Below, in pieces: positions 8,753-15,858 of a DNA stretch of 24,781 nucleotides. The stretch comes from an uncultured Clostridium sp. Lineage in GTDB: Bacteria > Bacillota > Clostridia > TANB77 > CAG-508. Under the pieces are notes generated by a model. That model had not been told where the DNA came from, did no database searches, and saw nothing but the letters and a program-made list of their open reading frames with translations. Position numbers and translations under genes: made by a program. The DNA lies in NCBI GenBank assembly GCA_946496115.1, contig CAMMFK010000010.1, positions 1 through 24,781 on the forward strand. The letters run 5' to 3'. Positions within the stretch are counted from its first letter, which is position 1, and each line of letters begins with the position of its first letter.

Positions 8753-8781
8753 ATTATAGAACGTTTGTTTTTATTTGTCAA
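8753..8781 (-). promoter_or_regulatory. Consensus sigma-A promoter of dinB
   Basis: Perfect TTGACA (8776-8781) and TATAAT (8753-8758) boxes with a 17-base spacer. A promoter this strong in front of a mutagenic polymerase would be expected to be repressed, which fits the LexA-like site inside the spacer. Confidence 0.85.
8759..8770. promoter_or_regulatory. LexA-box-like operator in the dinB promoter
   Basis: GAACGTTTGTTT on the plus strand fits the Gram-positive SOS box GAAC-N4-GTTC at seven of eight fixed positions. It lies wholly within the -35/-10 spacer, where bound LexA would block RNA polymerase. One mismatch, so this is a candidate only. Confidence 0.45.
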
Positions 8782-8801
8782 TAGAAGCGTCTCTTTTTGA
8801 C

Positions 8802-8834
8802 AAAAAAGGACGTTCTTAATTGATAAAAACGTCC
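8802..8834 (-). terminator. Intrinsic terminator of the ylxM-to-rplS operon
   Basis: On the minus strand GGACGTT (8834-8828) pairs with AACGTCC (8814-8808) and is followed directly by six T. It begins 17 bases after the rplS stop codon and separates rplS from the dinB promoter. Confidence 0.85.
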
Positions 8835-8850
8835 ACTTTTAATTTTTAAA

Positions 8851-9360
8851 TTATTTGTTTTCTGCTTTTTCAGAAGTTTCTTCTGTTTTTGCTTCTTCAA
8901 CAACATTTTCTGTAACTTTATCAGCAACTTCTGCTTTAACTTCTTCTACTGCTTCAGCGATTTCTGATTCAGCTGGCATTTCTTCTTTAATAACTATTTC
9001 TTTGTTTTCAATTCTTGCTCCTACATTTTCCTTTGTCTTAGCAGCTTTTCCTAATCTTTCTCTTAGGTAGTATAATTTAGCTCTTCTTGCTTTACCTACC
9101 CTAACTGTTTCTACCTTTTCTATTAATGGAGAGTGTAATAAAAATGTTTTTTCAACTCCTACTCCATATGCTACTCTTCTTACAGTGAATGTTTCGTTTA
9201 ATCCACCATTTTGCTTTTTAATGACAATTCCTTCAAATACCTGGATTCTTTGTCTGTTTCCTTCTTTTATTCTTTGGTGTACTCTTACAGTATTACCAAC
9301 ACGAATATCAGGAACCTTATTTTTTAATTGTTCATGTTCTATTGATTTTATAATATCCAT
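8851..9360 (-). CDS. rplS: 50S ribosomal protein L19 with acidic C-terminal extension
   Basis: L19 lies at the 30S-50S interface of the ribosome. Residues 1 to about 116 are a complete L19: VGNTVRVHQRIKEGNRQRIQ, FEGIVIKKQNGG, FTVRRVAYGVGVEKTFLLHSP and VRVGKARRAKLYYLRERLGK. The usual protein ends near there (about 115 aa). Here about 52 more residues follow, rich in Glu, Ala, Val and Lys, with no Cys, Trp or aromatic residues, and probably disordered or helical. The reading frame is open to a single TAA just before the terminator, so the tail is not an annotation artefact. It is the last gene of the operon, 15 bases after trmD, with a good GAAAGGAG ribosome binding site. Confidence 0.97.
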   Translation of the reverse strand: MDIIKSIEHEQLKNKVPDIRVGNTVRVHQRIKEGNRQRIQVFEGIVIKKQNGGLNETFTVRRVAYGVGVEKTFLLHSPLIEKVETVRVGKARRAKLYYLRERLGKAAKTKENVGARIENKEIVIKEEMPAESEIAEAVEEVKAEVADKVTENVVEEAKTEETSEKAENK

Positions 9361-9375
9361 GATTTAACTCCTTTC

Positions 9376-10078
9376 TTAATTTTTTAATAAATCTTTTGCC
9401 AAACTTTTTTCTTCTTCATTTAACAAGTCTGGTCTTTTTAAAAACGTTATTTTTAATGATTGTTCTTTTCTCCAATCATTTATTTTTTGATGATTTCCTG
9501 AAGTTAGTACATCAGGAACTTTTGTGCCATTGAATACTTCTGGTCTAGTGTATTGAGGATATTCTAAAAGGTTTGAGCTAAATGATTCTTCTTTTGTAGA
9601 ATTTTCGCTTAAAACTCCTTCTACATATCTACTAACACTGTCTATAAGTACCATTGCTGGTAGCTCACCACCGTGTAAGCACATAGTCTCCTATCGAAAT
9701 TTCTTCATCTACTATTTCATCTAATACTCTTTGGTCTATTCCTTCATAATGTCCACATAGCAAAACTAAATGCTTTTCTTTTGAAAGTTCTTTTACTTTA
9801 GATTGATTTAATACTTTTCCTTTTGGTGATAAGTATATTACTTTTGCATTTTTATCATCTATTGAATTATATGCTTTGTATACTACATCGGGTTTTATAA
9901 TCATTCCTGCTCCACCACCATAAGGCGTATCATCAACATGTTTGTGATTGTCTTCCGAAAAAGCTCTTATATTTATTAAATTAATCTCTATAAGATTTTG
10001 TTTAGAAGCTCTTTCTATTATGCTGTGTTTTATTGGTTCAAACATTTCTGGAAATAAAGTTAACACGCTAAATTTCAT
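9376..10078 (-). pseudogene. trmD: tRNA (guanine-37-N1)-methyltransferase, frameshifted as given
   Basis: TrmD methylates G37 of tRNAs that read CNN codons, using S-adenosylmethionine and a trefoil-knot fold, and prevents +1 slippage. The 5' part (9674-10078) encodes MKFSVLTLFPEMF, the knot region with YGGGAGM and LCGHYEGID, up to ...SIGDYVLT. The 3' part (9376-9672) resumes exactly at GGELPAMVLIDSVSRYV and runs to a normal C-terminus. One extra base (9673, C on the minus strand) between ACA and GGTGGTGAG breaks the frame, and the first frame ends at TGA two codons on. Removing it gives about 233 aa, normal for the family. TrmD is important to essential in most bacteria, so a sequencing or assembly error is likeliest; a real mutation or +1 recoding are alternatives. 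Confidence 0.85.
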
Positions 10079-10155
10079 CTAAACATTTTATCCTTTCTAG
10101 ATATATTTGCATAATACTCAACTACTAATTAATATTCAGTTCATAAAAAATATTA

Positions 10156-10647
10156 TTATATAAGTCCTTTTAAAATATGAACTATTATTTTTTCGTTTTG
10201 CAAATCCACTTGTTTTACTACATCTTTAATTGCTGGAAGTAATACTTCTTTTCCTTCAAGAGTTTTTACAGTATAAATGTCGTTTGCTCCAGTATTATAT
10301 ATGTCTATAATTTTTCCAAGTAAATTTCCTTCATCGGTATATACATCTAATCCAATTAAATCAGCTATATAATATGTTCCTGAAGGAAGCTCTTTTTTGT
10401 TTCTTTCGACTGTAATGATACTATCTCTTAAGTCCTCTGCATCTGTCATATTATCTACGCCTTTTAATTTAAGGATTAACATATTTTTTTGAAGTCTTGA
10501 TTTTTCTATTTGCATTTCTTTATTATTAACATATATTTTATTACCTTTTTTAAAATTGTTAATGTTTTCGGTATATAGTGCAACTTTTACTTCGCCTTTT
10601 ATTCCAAAAGTATTAACTATTTTGCCAACTTCAAATTTATCCTGCAT
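10156..10647 (-). CDS. rimM: Ribosome maturation factor RimM
   Basis: Binds S19 and helps the 30S head fold and 16S rRNA processing. The N-terminal RimM domain shows VGKIVNTFGIKGEVKV (7-22) and a GVDNMTDAEDLR segment. The C-terminal PRC-barrel starts near LPSGTYYIADLIGLDVY and contains the common LLPAIKDVVKQVDL ending. At 163 aa the length is typical. It follows khpA by 89 bases and precedes trmD by 77, in the standard order. An AAAGGAT ribosome binding site lies five bases before the ATG. Confidence 0.95.
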   Translation of the reverse strand: MQDKFEVGKIVNTFGIKGEVKVALYTENINNFKKGNKIYVNNKEMQIEKSRLQKNMLILKLKGVDNMTDAEDLRDSIITVERNKKELPSGTYYIADLIGLDVYTDEGNLLGKIIDIYNTGANDIYTVKTLEGKEVLLPAIKDVVKQVDLQNEKIIVHILKGLI

Positions 10648-10736
10648 TTAATATCCTTTCTTTTATATCGCATATTATTGCTTATATATTTCAAGTCATA
10701 AATTTTATTTATACTAAAATTCTTGTATAAATAATT

Positions 10737-10976
10737 TTATTTTCTCTTAAAAGGAAATACTACTTCAACTTTTCTTCCTTCCTTTGCTCCTAATGCCTTG
10801 CATAGTGCTTTTATTGCTTTTGCCACTCTGCCTTGTCTTCCTATTAGTTCGCCTTCTTCTTCTTGTGCAACTTTTACATAGTAAAAATCTGTTTCTTCTC
10901 TTTCTACATGATCAATTGAAACAGCTTTTTGATTTTCTACTAAATTTGCTAGTATGGTTCTTAATACTTCTTCCAT
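10737..10976 (-). CDS. khpA: KH-domain RNA-binding protein KhpA
   Basis: A 79-aa single KH domain protein. In other Firmicutes KhpA pairs with KhpB/Jag and binds many RNAs, affecting cell elongation and division. The GxxG RNA-binding loop is GRQG within ELIGRQGRVAKAIK (Arg where GKQG is common), followed by a helix and the KVEVVFPFKRK end strand. Length and position between rpsP and rimM are the standard arrangement (older name YlqC). A GAAAGGA ribosome binding site precedes the ATG. Confidence 0.93.
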   Translation of the reverse strand: MEEVLRTILANLVENQKAVSIDHVEREETDFYYVKVAQEEEGELIGRQGRVAKAIKALCKALGAKEGRKVEVVFPFKRK

Positions 10977-11063
10977 TTAATTTTCCTTTCTTGCTTATGC
11001 TAGTAGTTATTAACTTGAGTCACTCTTGCGTATAGCTCAGGTGCTAAATCTTCTTTTAACTAA

Positions 11064-11297
11064 TTATTTTGCTTTAGCAATTAGTGCTTTTACTGTATCT
11101 GTAGGTTTTGCTCCGTTTTTTATCCATTTTTCTGTTTTTTCTTTATCAAGAACTATTGTAGATGGTTTTGTCATTGGGTCATATGTTCCAATTTGTTCGA
11201 TTATTTTTCCATCTCTTGCAACTCTTGAATCAGCTACAACAATGTGATAGAAAGGTGCTTTTTTTGCTCCTACTCTTTGTAATCTTATTTTTACCAT
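11064..11297 (-). CDS. rpsP: 30S ribosomal protein S16
   Basis: S16 is an early-assembling protein of the 30S body. The whole family pattern is present: MVKIRLQRVGAKKAPFYHIVVADSR, ARDGKIIEQIGTYDP, and a helical end KWIKNGAKPTDTVKALI. At 77 aa it is slightly shorter than the common 80-90 aa. The ribosome binding site AGGAGGTGAT is a ten-base complement of the 16S anti-Shine-Dalgarno tail, consistent with very high expression. It lies 170 bases after ffh; no clear promoter was found in that gap. Confidence 0.97.
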   Translation of the reverse strand: MVKIRLQRVGAKKAPFYHIVVADSRVARDGKIIEQIGTYDPMTKPSTIVLDKEKTEKWIKNGAKPTDTVKALIAKAK

Positions 11298-11467
11298 GGT
11301 ATCACCTCCTAGAGTTTAAGATAATCTTTTCTTGCTTATTTGCTTTTATGCAAATTAGTTCGAATAAATTATCAAAAATATATTTATATAAAGTTAAAAA
11401 CTTAATATCTAATTGATTATTTTTCAATATATTCTTGTACATTTTTTATATTTTAGAATATATAAGT

Positions 11468-12850
11468 CTATTTCAGCTTATTTTCAAGCTCCTGAAGTTC
11501 TTCTTCTGACATTTTGTCTAAGTTTAAGCCCTTCATCATTTTTTTCATTCTTGGGTCTAATGAACCATTTTTCATTTTTTTCATCATGCTTTGTGTTAGT
11601 TCAAAAGATTTCATGAATTTGTTTATGTCTTGAACCTCCGTTCCACTACCTTTTGCAATTCTAATTCTTCTTGATGCATTAAGTAGTTTTGGATTTTCTC
11701 TTTCTTCATTTGTCATTGAACTAATTATTGCTTCAATTCTTGTGAACTCTTTATCATCAACATTTACATTTAGCTTGTTCATACCAGGTATCATTTTAAG
11801 TATTGATGAAAATGATCCCATTTTTTTGACTTGTTTTAATTGAGCTAAGTAATCATTTAAGTCTAAGTCTTTGTTTTTTCTTAATTTCTTTTCTAGTTTT
11901 TCTGCTTCTTCTCTATCAAATGCTTCTTCTGCTTGCTCAATTATTGAAAGTACGTCACCCATTCCAAGAATTCTTGATGCCATTCTATCTGGATGAAATT
12001 CTTCAATTTCATTTAGCTTTTCACCAGTTCCTACATATTTGATTGGTTTACCTGTAACCTTTTTAACAGATATTGCTGCACCACCACGTGCATCACCATC
12101 AAGTTTGGTTAGTATAACGCCATCTATGCCTAAGTCTTCATTGAACTTGCTAGCTACATTTACAGCTTCTTGTCCTGTCATTGAATCTACAACAAGTAAA
12201 ATTTCATGTGGTTTAACATTTGATTTAATGTCTTTTAGCTCTTGCATTAAAGTTTCATCTATTTGAAGTCTACCCGCTGTATCTAGTATAACAATGTCGT
12301 TTAATTTGCTTATAGCTATTTCTTTGGCTTGTTTTGCTATTTTTACAACATTTTTTTCTTGATCATTTGCATATACAGGAATTCCTAGCTCTCCTCCCAC
12401 AACTTGAAGTTGCTTTATAGCAGCTGGCCTATACACGTCACAAGCAACAAGTAATGGCTTTTTGCCTTGCTTTCTTAAAAGATTAGCAAGTTTACCTGCT
12501 GTTGTAGTTTTACCAGAACCTTGAAGACCAACTAACATTATGATTGTTGGTGGATTTGGTGAAATTGCTATTTTGCTATCTGTTCCACCTAAAAGTTCTA
12601 CTAACTCATCTTTTACTATTTTTACAACTTGTTGACCCGGTGTTAGAGATTTAAGCACATCTTGCCCCAAAGCTTTATCATGAATTGAGTTTATAAATTC
12701 CTTTACTACTTTGTAGTTAACATCCGCTTCTAATAATGCAAGCTTAACTTCTCGTAGCATTTCATTTAACTCTGATTCTGTTATTCTAGCTTTTCCTCTA
12801 AGCTTTTTTGTGAAAGCTTGTAGCTTTTCTGATAAACCTTCAAAAGCCAT
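11468..12850 (-). CDS. ffh: Signal recognition particle protein Ffh (SRP54)
   Basis: GTPase of the signal recognition particle. It binds 4.5S/scRNA and signal peptides and delivers ribosomes to the membrane receptor FtsY. The N domain helical bundle (about 1-90) is followed by the G domain with GLQGSGKT (108-115), DVYRPAA (138-144), DTAGR (190-194) and TKLDGDARGG (248-257). The Met-rich M domain starts near 330, with the RNA-binding helix-loop RIAKGSGTEVQDINKF and a final stretch rich in Met and Lys. At 460 aa it is full length. An AGGAGG site lies nine bases before the ATG, 40 bases after ylxM. Confidence 0.97.
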   Translation of the reverse strand: MAFEGLSEKLQAFTKKLRGKARITESELNEMLREVKLALLEADVNYKVVKEFINSIHDKALGQDVLKSLTPGQQVVKIVKDELVELLGGTDSKIAISPNPPTIIMLVGLQGSGKTTTAGKLANLLRKQGKKPLLVACDVYRPAAIKQLQVVGGELGIPVYANDQEKNVVKIAKQAKEIAISKLNDIVILDTAGRLQIDETLMQELKDIKSNVKPHEILLVVDSMTGQEAVNVASKFNEDLGIDGVILTKLDGDARGGAAISVKKVTGKPIKYVGTGEKLNEIEEFHPDRMASRILGMGDVLSIIEQAEEAFDREEAEKLEKKLRKNKDLDLNDYLAQLKQVKKMGSFSSILKMIPGMNKLNVNVDDKEFTRIEAIISSMTNEERENPKLLNASRRIRIAKGSGTEVQDINKFMKSFELTQSMMKKMKNGSLDPRMKKMMKGLNLDKMSEEELQELENKLK

Positions 12851-12890
12851 TGCTTAACTCCTCCTTTTTTGAAAAAATATTTAAATTTGT

Positions 12891-13238
12891 TTAAACTAAA
12901 ACACTTAGTTCTTTTTGCACTTCGTTTAATATTTTTTCAATTTTTTTGTCTGATGAATTGTCTTGTATTTCACTTAGTTGTGATAATATTGTTTGAATTT
13001 GTTTTTCTTGTTTTTGTACTTTTTTCATGATGCCTAACTTTTCTTCGTATTCGAAAAGTTTGTTTTCTCCTTTCATTATTAAGTCCCTTACACCTTGCCT
13101 AGATATGTTATGGATTTCTGCTATTTCTGCCAAAGATAAATCATTATTGTAATAATCGTTTATAGCTCTATATTGCTTTTCAGTTAATAATTTACCATAT
13201 ATTTGGCATAACATACTTATTTCTATATGTTTATTCAT
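12891..13238 (-). CDS. ylxM: YlxM-family helix-turn-helix protein (SRP-associated)
   Basis: A 115-aa protein with a sigma-70 region-4-like helix-turn-helix: LLTEKQYRAINDYYNNDLSLAEIAEIHNISRQGVRDLI lies around residues 17-55 (given here only as the position and its SLAEIAEIHNISRQGVRD core). A coiled-coil-like tail follows (about 60-115). The UPF0122/YlxM family almost always sits directly upstream of ffh, as here, and has been proposed to modulate the SRP GTPase cycle; whether it binds DNA is unclear. An AAGGGAA ribosome binding site precedes the ATG. It is the first gene of the seven-gene operon, behind a near-consensus promoter. Confidence 0.9.
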   Translation of the reverse strand: MNKHIEISMLCQIYGKLLTEKQYRAINDYYNNDLSLAEIAEIHNISRQGVRDLIMKGENKLFEYEEKLGIMKKVQKQEKQIQTILSQLSEIQDNSSDKKIEKILNEVQKELSVLV

Positions 13239-13321
13239 ATATATTCCCTTCTATTTTTATACTAGGATGTGCCTTTTCTTGTGTATAAAAATTGATTATT
13301 TTGATTTTTCCTATATAATAA

Positions 13322-13377
13322 AAAATCGCAAAAATCATGTGTAAAACATATATACTTTACACCATTTTTGCGATTTT
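13322..13377. repeat. Large inverted repeat overlapping the ylxM promoter
   Basis: Outer 14-base arms (13322-13335 and 13364-13377, AAAATCGCAAAAAT and its complement) and inner 7-base arms (GTGTAAA 13339-13345, TTTACAC 13356-13362) form a two-part palindrome. Because the -10 box and TSS region lie inside it, a transcript from this promoter would carry only half; it may be an operator or a terminator for transcripts coming from the spoIVF-like genes. Confidence 0.65.
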
Positions 13378-13382
13378 GTCAA
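13354..13382 (-). promoter_or_regulatory. Promoter of the ylxM-ffh-rpsP-khpA-rimM-trmD-rplS operon
   Basis: Minus strand TTGACA -35 (13377-13382), 17-base spacer, TAAAGT -10 (13354-13359). It would give a leader of about 110 bases before ylxM. It lies almost entirely within the large inverted repeat at 13322-13377. Confidence 0.65.
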
Positions 13383-13388
13383 GAGTTT

Positions 13389-13414
13389 TGAGGAAAAATG
13401 CCGATTTCCTCAAT
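13389..13414. repeat. Short perfect inverted repeat downstream of the M50 gene
   Basis: TTGAGGAAA and TTTCCTCAA form a 9-bp stem with an 8-base loop. On the plus strand a T-rich run follows; on the minus strand, the direction of the M50 gene, no T run follows. It may be a weak or bidirectional terminator for the upstream sporulation genes. Confidence 0.4.
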
Positions 13415-13451
13415 TTATTTTTTTAACACATTCATCAAAACTAGTATTAAT

Positions 13452-14138
13452 TTATTTAATTTGTTTATATATTTTTTCTTTCATACTGTATTCTTTATTG
13501 CATTTATACACCATTAACCATAAATAAATTATTACTAATAATATTGCAATATTCTTATAATACAGTATTAAAATACTAGCAATAGCTGTAAGTAAAATCA
13601 CATTTATATTTGAAACAGTTTTAACATAAGAATAGCTTTCTTTTAAACCTATAAATATATGTATTAGTCCTTGCATTATTCTTCCGCCATCCAATGGATA
13701 AATTGGTATTAGATTGAATAGTATTATAAGAATATTTGCATAAATTGCATTTTGGAATTGTTCAACATTTATTTGATTTGTTATATTTTGAATTAAAATT
13801 AATATTAAAATACAAAATGCGTTTGTAACAGGTCCCGCTAAAGCAATTAATATTTTCTTTACTGTAAGTTTACTACCTTTTTTGACTTTTATATTATAGT
13901 CATCACATTTCACTTTAAATCCTAGCTTGAATCCAAATGGAATTATGCTTATACTTGCAGGTTTAAATCCAAGTAGCAAACCACATAATAAATGTCCTAG
14001 TTCATGTATTAAAGCAAAAAACATTAAAATAGCATATATTCCTATATTTCTAGTAATTAAAAATATTAATATAATAATAAAAATTTTAAAATCTATTCTT
14101 ATTTGCATAACCTTTTTTGTATAAATTTTTTTATACAA
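13452..14138 (-). CDS. M50-family intramembrane metalloprotease, SpoIVFB-like
   Basis: A 228-aa membrane protein with about six hydrophobic segments. The zinc site is visible as HELGH (H45, E46, H49) within a membrane helix and YPLDGG (D150, third ligand); AGPVTNAF at about 101-108 is also typical of site-2 proteases. In Bacillus, SpoIVFB cleaves pro-sigma-K in the outer forespore membrane, held by SpoIVFA. Here the gene directly follows an M23/LytM membrane protein, the domain type of SpoIVFA, so the same role is likely. The start is a TTG at 14138, seven bases after AAAGGA; the next ATG (14108) has a poorly placed binding site and would remove ten residues. No sigK is seen in the window. 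Confidence 0.8.
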   Translation of the reverse strand: MYKKIYTKKVMQIRIDFKIFIIILIFLITRNIGIYAILMFFALIHELGHLLCGLLLGFKPASISIIPFGFKLGFKVKCDDYNIKVKKGSKLTVKKILIALAGPVTNAFCILILILIQNITNQINVEQFQNAIYANILIILFNLIPIYPLDGGRIMQGLIHIFIGLKESYSYVKTVSNINVILLTAIASILILYYKNIAILLVIIYLWLMVYKCNKEYSMKEKIYKQIK

Positions 14139-14251
14139 ATCTCCTTCCTTTTGTTTTTAGTTCAACTTTCTATTAGTTATGAAAATTTAATTTTGACTTA
14201 CTTTCTTAAGCCTTGTTATTAGGCTTTTAACATACAATAAGAATTAAACTT

Positions 14252-15193
14252 TTAGATTTGTATTATGGCTTGAGGATCCACTGTTCTACCGCTTCTTGCT
14301 ATTTCAAAATGCAAATGTGGCCCTGTTGTTCTTCCTGTATTTCCAACTGTTGCAATTACTTGACCTTGACTAATATAATCACCTTGATTTACATATATGT
14401 CTTTGCAATGTGCATACATTGTGCTTACTTCTCCGTTTGTTATTTTTACATGATTTCCATAGTCTCCATAGCTTGATACAAGTTCTACAGTACCTTCCAT
14501 CGCTGCAACAATTTCTGTTCCTTCATTTGCACCTATATCAAGTCCTGCATGATTTGCTGAAATAATATCTGTAGGAGTTCTAGGTCCATAGCCAGATGTT
14601 ACCGTTCCATATACTGGTACAATTATTGATACATTTTCTTTTATATATGCTATGTCTTGTTCATCTTGACTTAAAGTAATATTTTCATCACTGCCACCTA
14701 TTCCACCAGTTTCAGCCGTTACTCCTTCTTCTGAAGTAGCATTTCTAATTTCATTAGTAGTGCCTTCTTCTGAAATAACATTTCCAGTTTCATTTGATGT
14801 TTCTCCACTCGCTTCTCCTTGAACATTTTGGTTATCCATATTATTTGCAATATCTTGCTCATTTTGTCCCGCATCAGCTACTAAACCGTTATACCAATCT
14901 GTAACAGATTTAAAGCTATTGCTTAATCCATTATATATTTGTCCTATATTTACGTCTGCACTTAGCACAATTCTTACACTATCCATAAAAGGATAATTAT
15001 TCTGTGACATAAAGTATGCCAATCCAAATATACACATACTCGCCACAGTTTGTATAAATACTTTCGTAAGCATAGGCATCTTCTTTTTACTACGCTCAAC
15101 ATTTATATCTCTTGCTGAAATAGTGCCTCTTCTTCTTCCAGCAATCTCTTCCGCTCGTCTTATTCTATCTTGCTCACTTATTATTCTTTCCAT
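14252..15193 (-). CDS. Membrane-anchored M23/LytM peptidase-domain protein, SpoIVFA-like
   Basis: A 313-aa protein. It has a basic cytoplasmic N-terminus (about 1-40, RRAEEIAGRRRG), one membrane helix (about 44-63), a low-complexity Ser/Thr/Glu/Gly/Asn linker with a near-repeat (ISEEGTTNE / TSEEGVTAE, about 139-160), and a C-terminal LytM domain. The zinc ligands are all present: H215 and D219 in HAGLD, and H295 in HLHFE, with H262 (YAHC) and H293 as the other conserved histidines. B. subtilis SpoIVFA has a degenerate LytM domain, so an active endopeptidase is possible here. The ATG at 15193 is chosen over 15211 because AGGGAAG lies eight bases before it. It is adjacent to the M50 gene, as in the spoIVF operon. 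Confidence 0.75.
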   Translation of the reverse strand: MERIISEQDRIRRAEEIAGRRRGTISARDINVERSKKKMPMLTKVFIQTVASMCIFGLAYFMSQNNYPFMDSVRIVLSADVNIGQIYNGLSNSFKSVTDWYNGLVADAGQNEQDIANNMDNQNVQGEASGETSNETGNVISEEGTTNEIRNATSEEGVTAETGGIGGSDENITLSQDEQDIAYIKENVSIIVPVYGTVTSGYGPRTPTDIISANHAGLDIGANEGTEIVAAMEGTVELVSSYGDYGNHVKITNGEVSTMYAHCKDIYVNQGDYISQGQVIATVGNTGRTTGPHLHFEIARSGRTVDPQAIIQI

Positions 15194-15255
15194 AGACTTC
15201 TTCCCTTGCATATGATTTAGGTTTTTGTGGCTTACCTATAACCTTAATTTTTGAG

Positions 15256-15314
15256 TACAAAAAAACTTTTTAACTAGTCTTTTAAAATATATGACTAATT
15301 AAAAAGTTTTATAC
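15256..15314 (-). terminator. Intrinsic terminator of the 67-aa membrane protein gene
   Basis: 18-base arms at 15262-15279 and 15293-15310 pair with one mismatch across a 13-base loop. On the minus strand the stem ends in AAGTTTTTTTG. It separates the ftsZ unit from the M23/M50 pair. Confidence 0.75.
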
Positions 15315-15364
15315 TTAATTTATGTGTAATAAAAAGAAATATATGTGTCGATATGATAAATAAA

Positions 15365-15568
15365 TTACAATACAATTATTAGAGCGGTAATTGTAACTAA
15401 AGCTAATAGAATCTTCCAAGCCCAATTATATCTTTTCAGCTTTTTGCATTCAGTCTCAAGTTCTCTTATTTTTCGCTTGCTTTTACTTTCATCTTTATAT
15501 TTTTCTTCGCATTTTTCTAAGATTTTCTCAGCCTTGTTTATTATATACTTTTTGTTTAAATCTCCCAT
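15365..15568 (-). CDS. Small membrane protein with coiled-coil N-terminal part
   Basis: A 67-aa protein not recognised by family. Residues 1-45 are highly charged (Lys, Glu) with heptad-like spacing, suggesting a coiled coil that contains two cysteines. Residues about 48-67 form one hydrophobic helix ending at the C-terminus (AWKILLALVTITALIIVL), the layout of a tail-anchored protein. AAAGGAG lies nine bases before the ATG. It follows the 52-aa gene by 131 bases and precedes a strong terminator, so it may be the last gene of the ftsZ unit. A division-related role would be a guess from position only. Confidence 0.65.
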   Translation of the reverse strand: MGDLNKKYIINKAEKILEKCEEKYKDESKSKRKIRELETECKKLKRYNWAWKILLALVTITALIIVL

Positions 15569-15699
15569 AATTTTATCTCCTTTGTTTTTTACAATCCTTT
15601 ATAATAGCAAACTTGCCTAAACTTATCTTTATACGATTGTTAAATAATTTATTTGATAAAATTATTTCCACTTATGGCAGATTTATACACAAATAGTAA

Positions 15700-15858
15700 T
15701 TAAATTATTTTTACCTTTAAAACTTTGTCTTCCATACCCTCTATTTTTATTTGTTTATCTAAAAGTTCTTGTGGAGTATCTTCACTCATTCCATTGTACA
15801 CTTCTTTATCTCCATCTAAAACTGAAATATGTAATAATTTAAATTCTTTTATTGTCAT
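15700..15858 (-). CDS. Small conserved-looking hypothetical protein overlapping the ftsZ end
   Basis: A 52-aa acidic/basic soluble protein starting MTIKEFKLLHISVLDGD, predicted mainly beta-strand then helix. I do not recognise the family. Its ATG lies inside the last codons of ftsZ (overlap 20 bases) in another frame, with AAAAGGAT eight bases upstream, within ftsZ. This arrangement implies translational coupling to ftsZ. An in-frame ATG 24 bases further upstream exists but has no good binding site. Composition matches the host, so it is likely an old resident. Confidence 0.6.
   Translation of the reverse strand: MTIKEFKLLHISVLDGDKEVYNGMSEDTPQELLDKQIKIEGMEDKVLKVKII

Noticed and set aside
9376..9684. 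Separate 102-aa gene starting MCLHGGELPAM
   Set aside because: It is the 3' part of trmD after a one-base frameshift; the sequence resumes exactly at the conserved GGELPAM motif.
10700..10739. Hairpin after khpA (ATTTATAC/GTATAAAT) as a terminator
   Set aside because: The stem is short and AT-only, overlaps the khpA stop codon and has no clean T run; more likely chance or a weak processing site in a continuous operon.
14205..14230. AAGCCT/AGGCTT hairpin between the M23 and M50 genes as a terminator
   Set aside because: Only a 6-bp stem and no T run on the coding strand; the two genes are probably co-transcribed.
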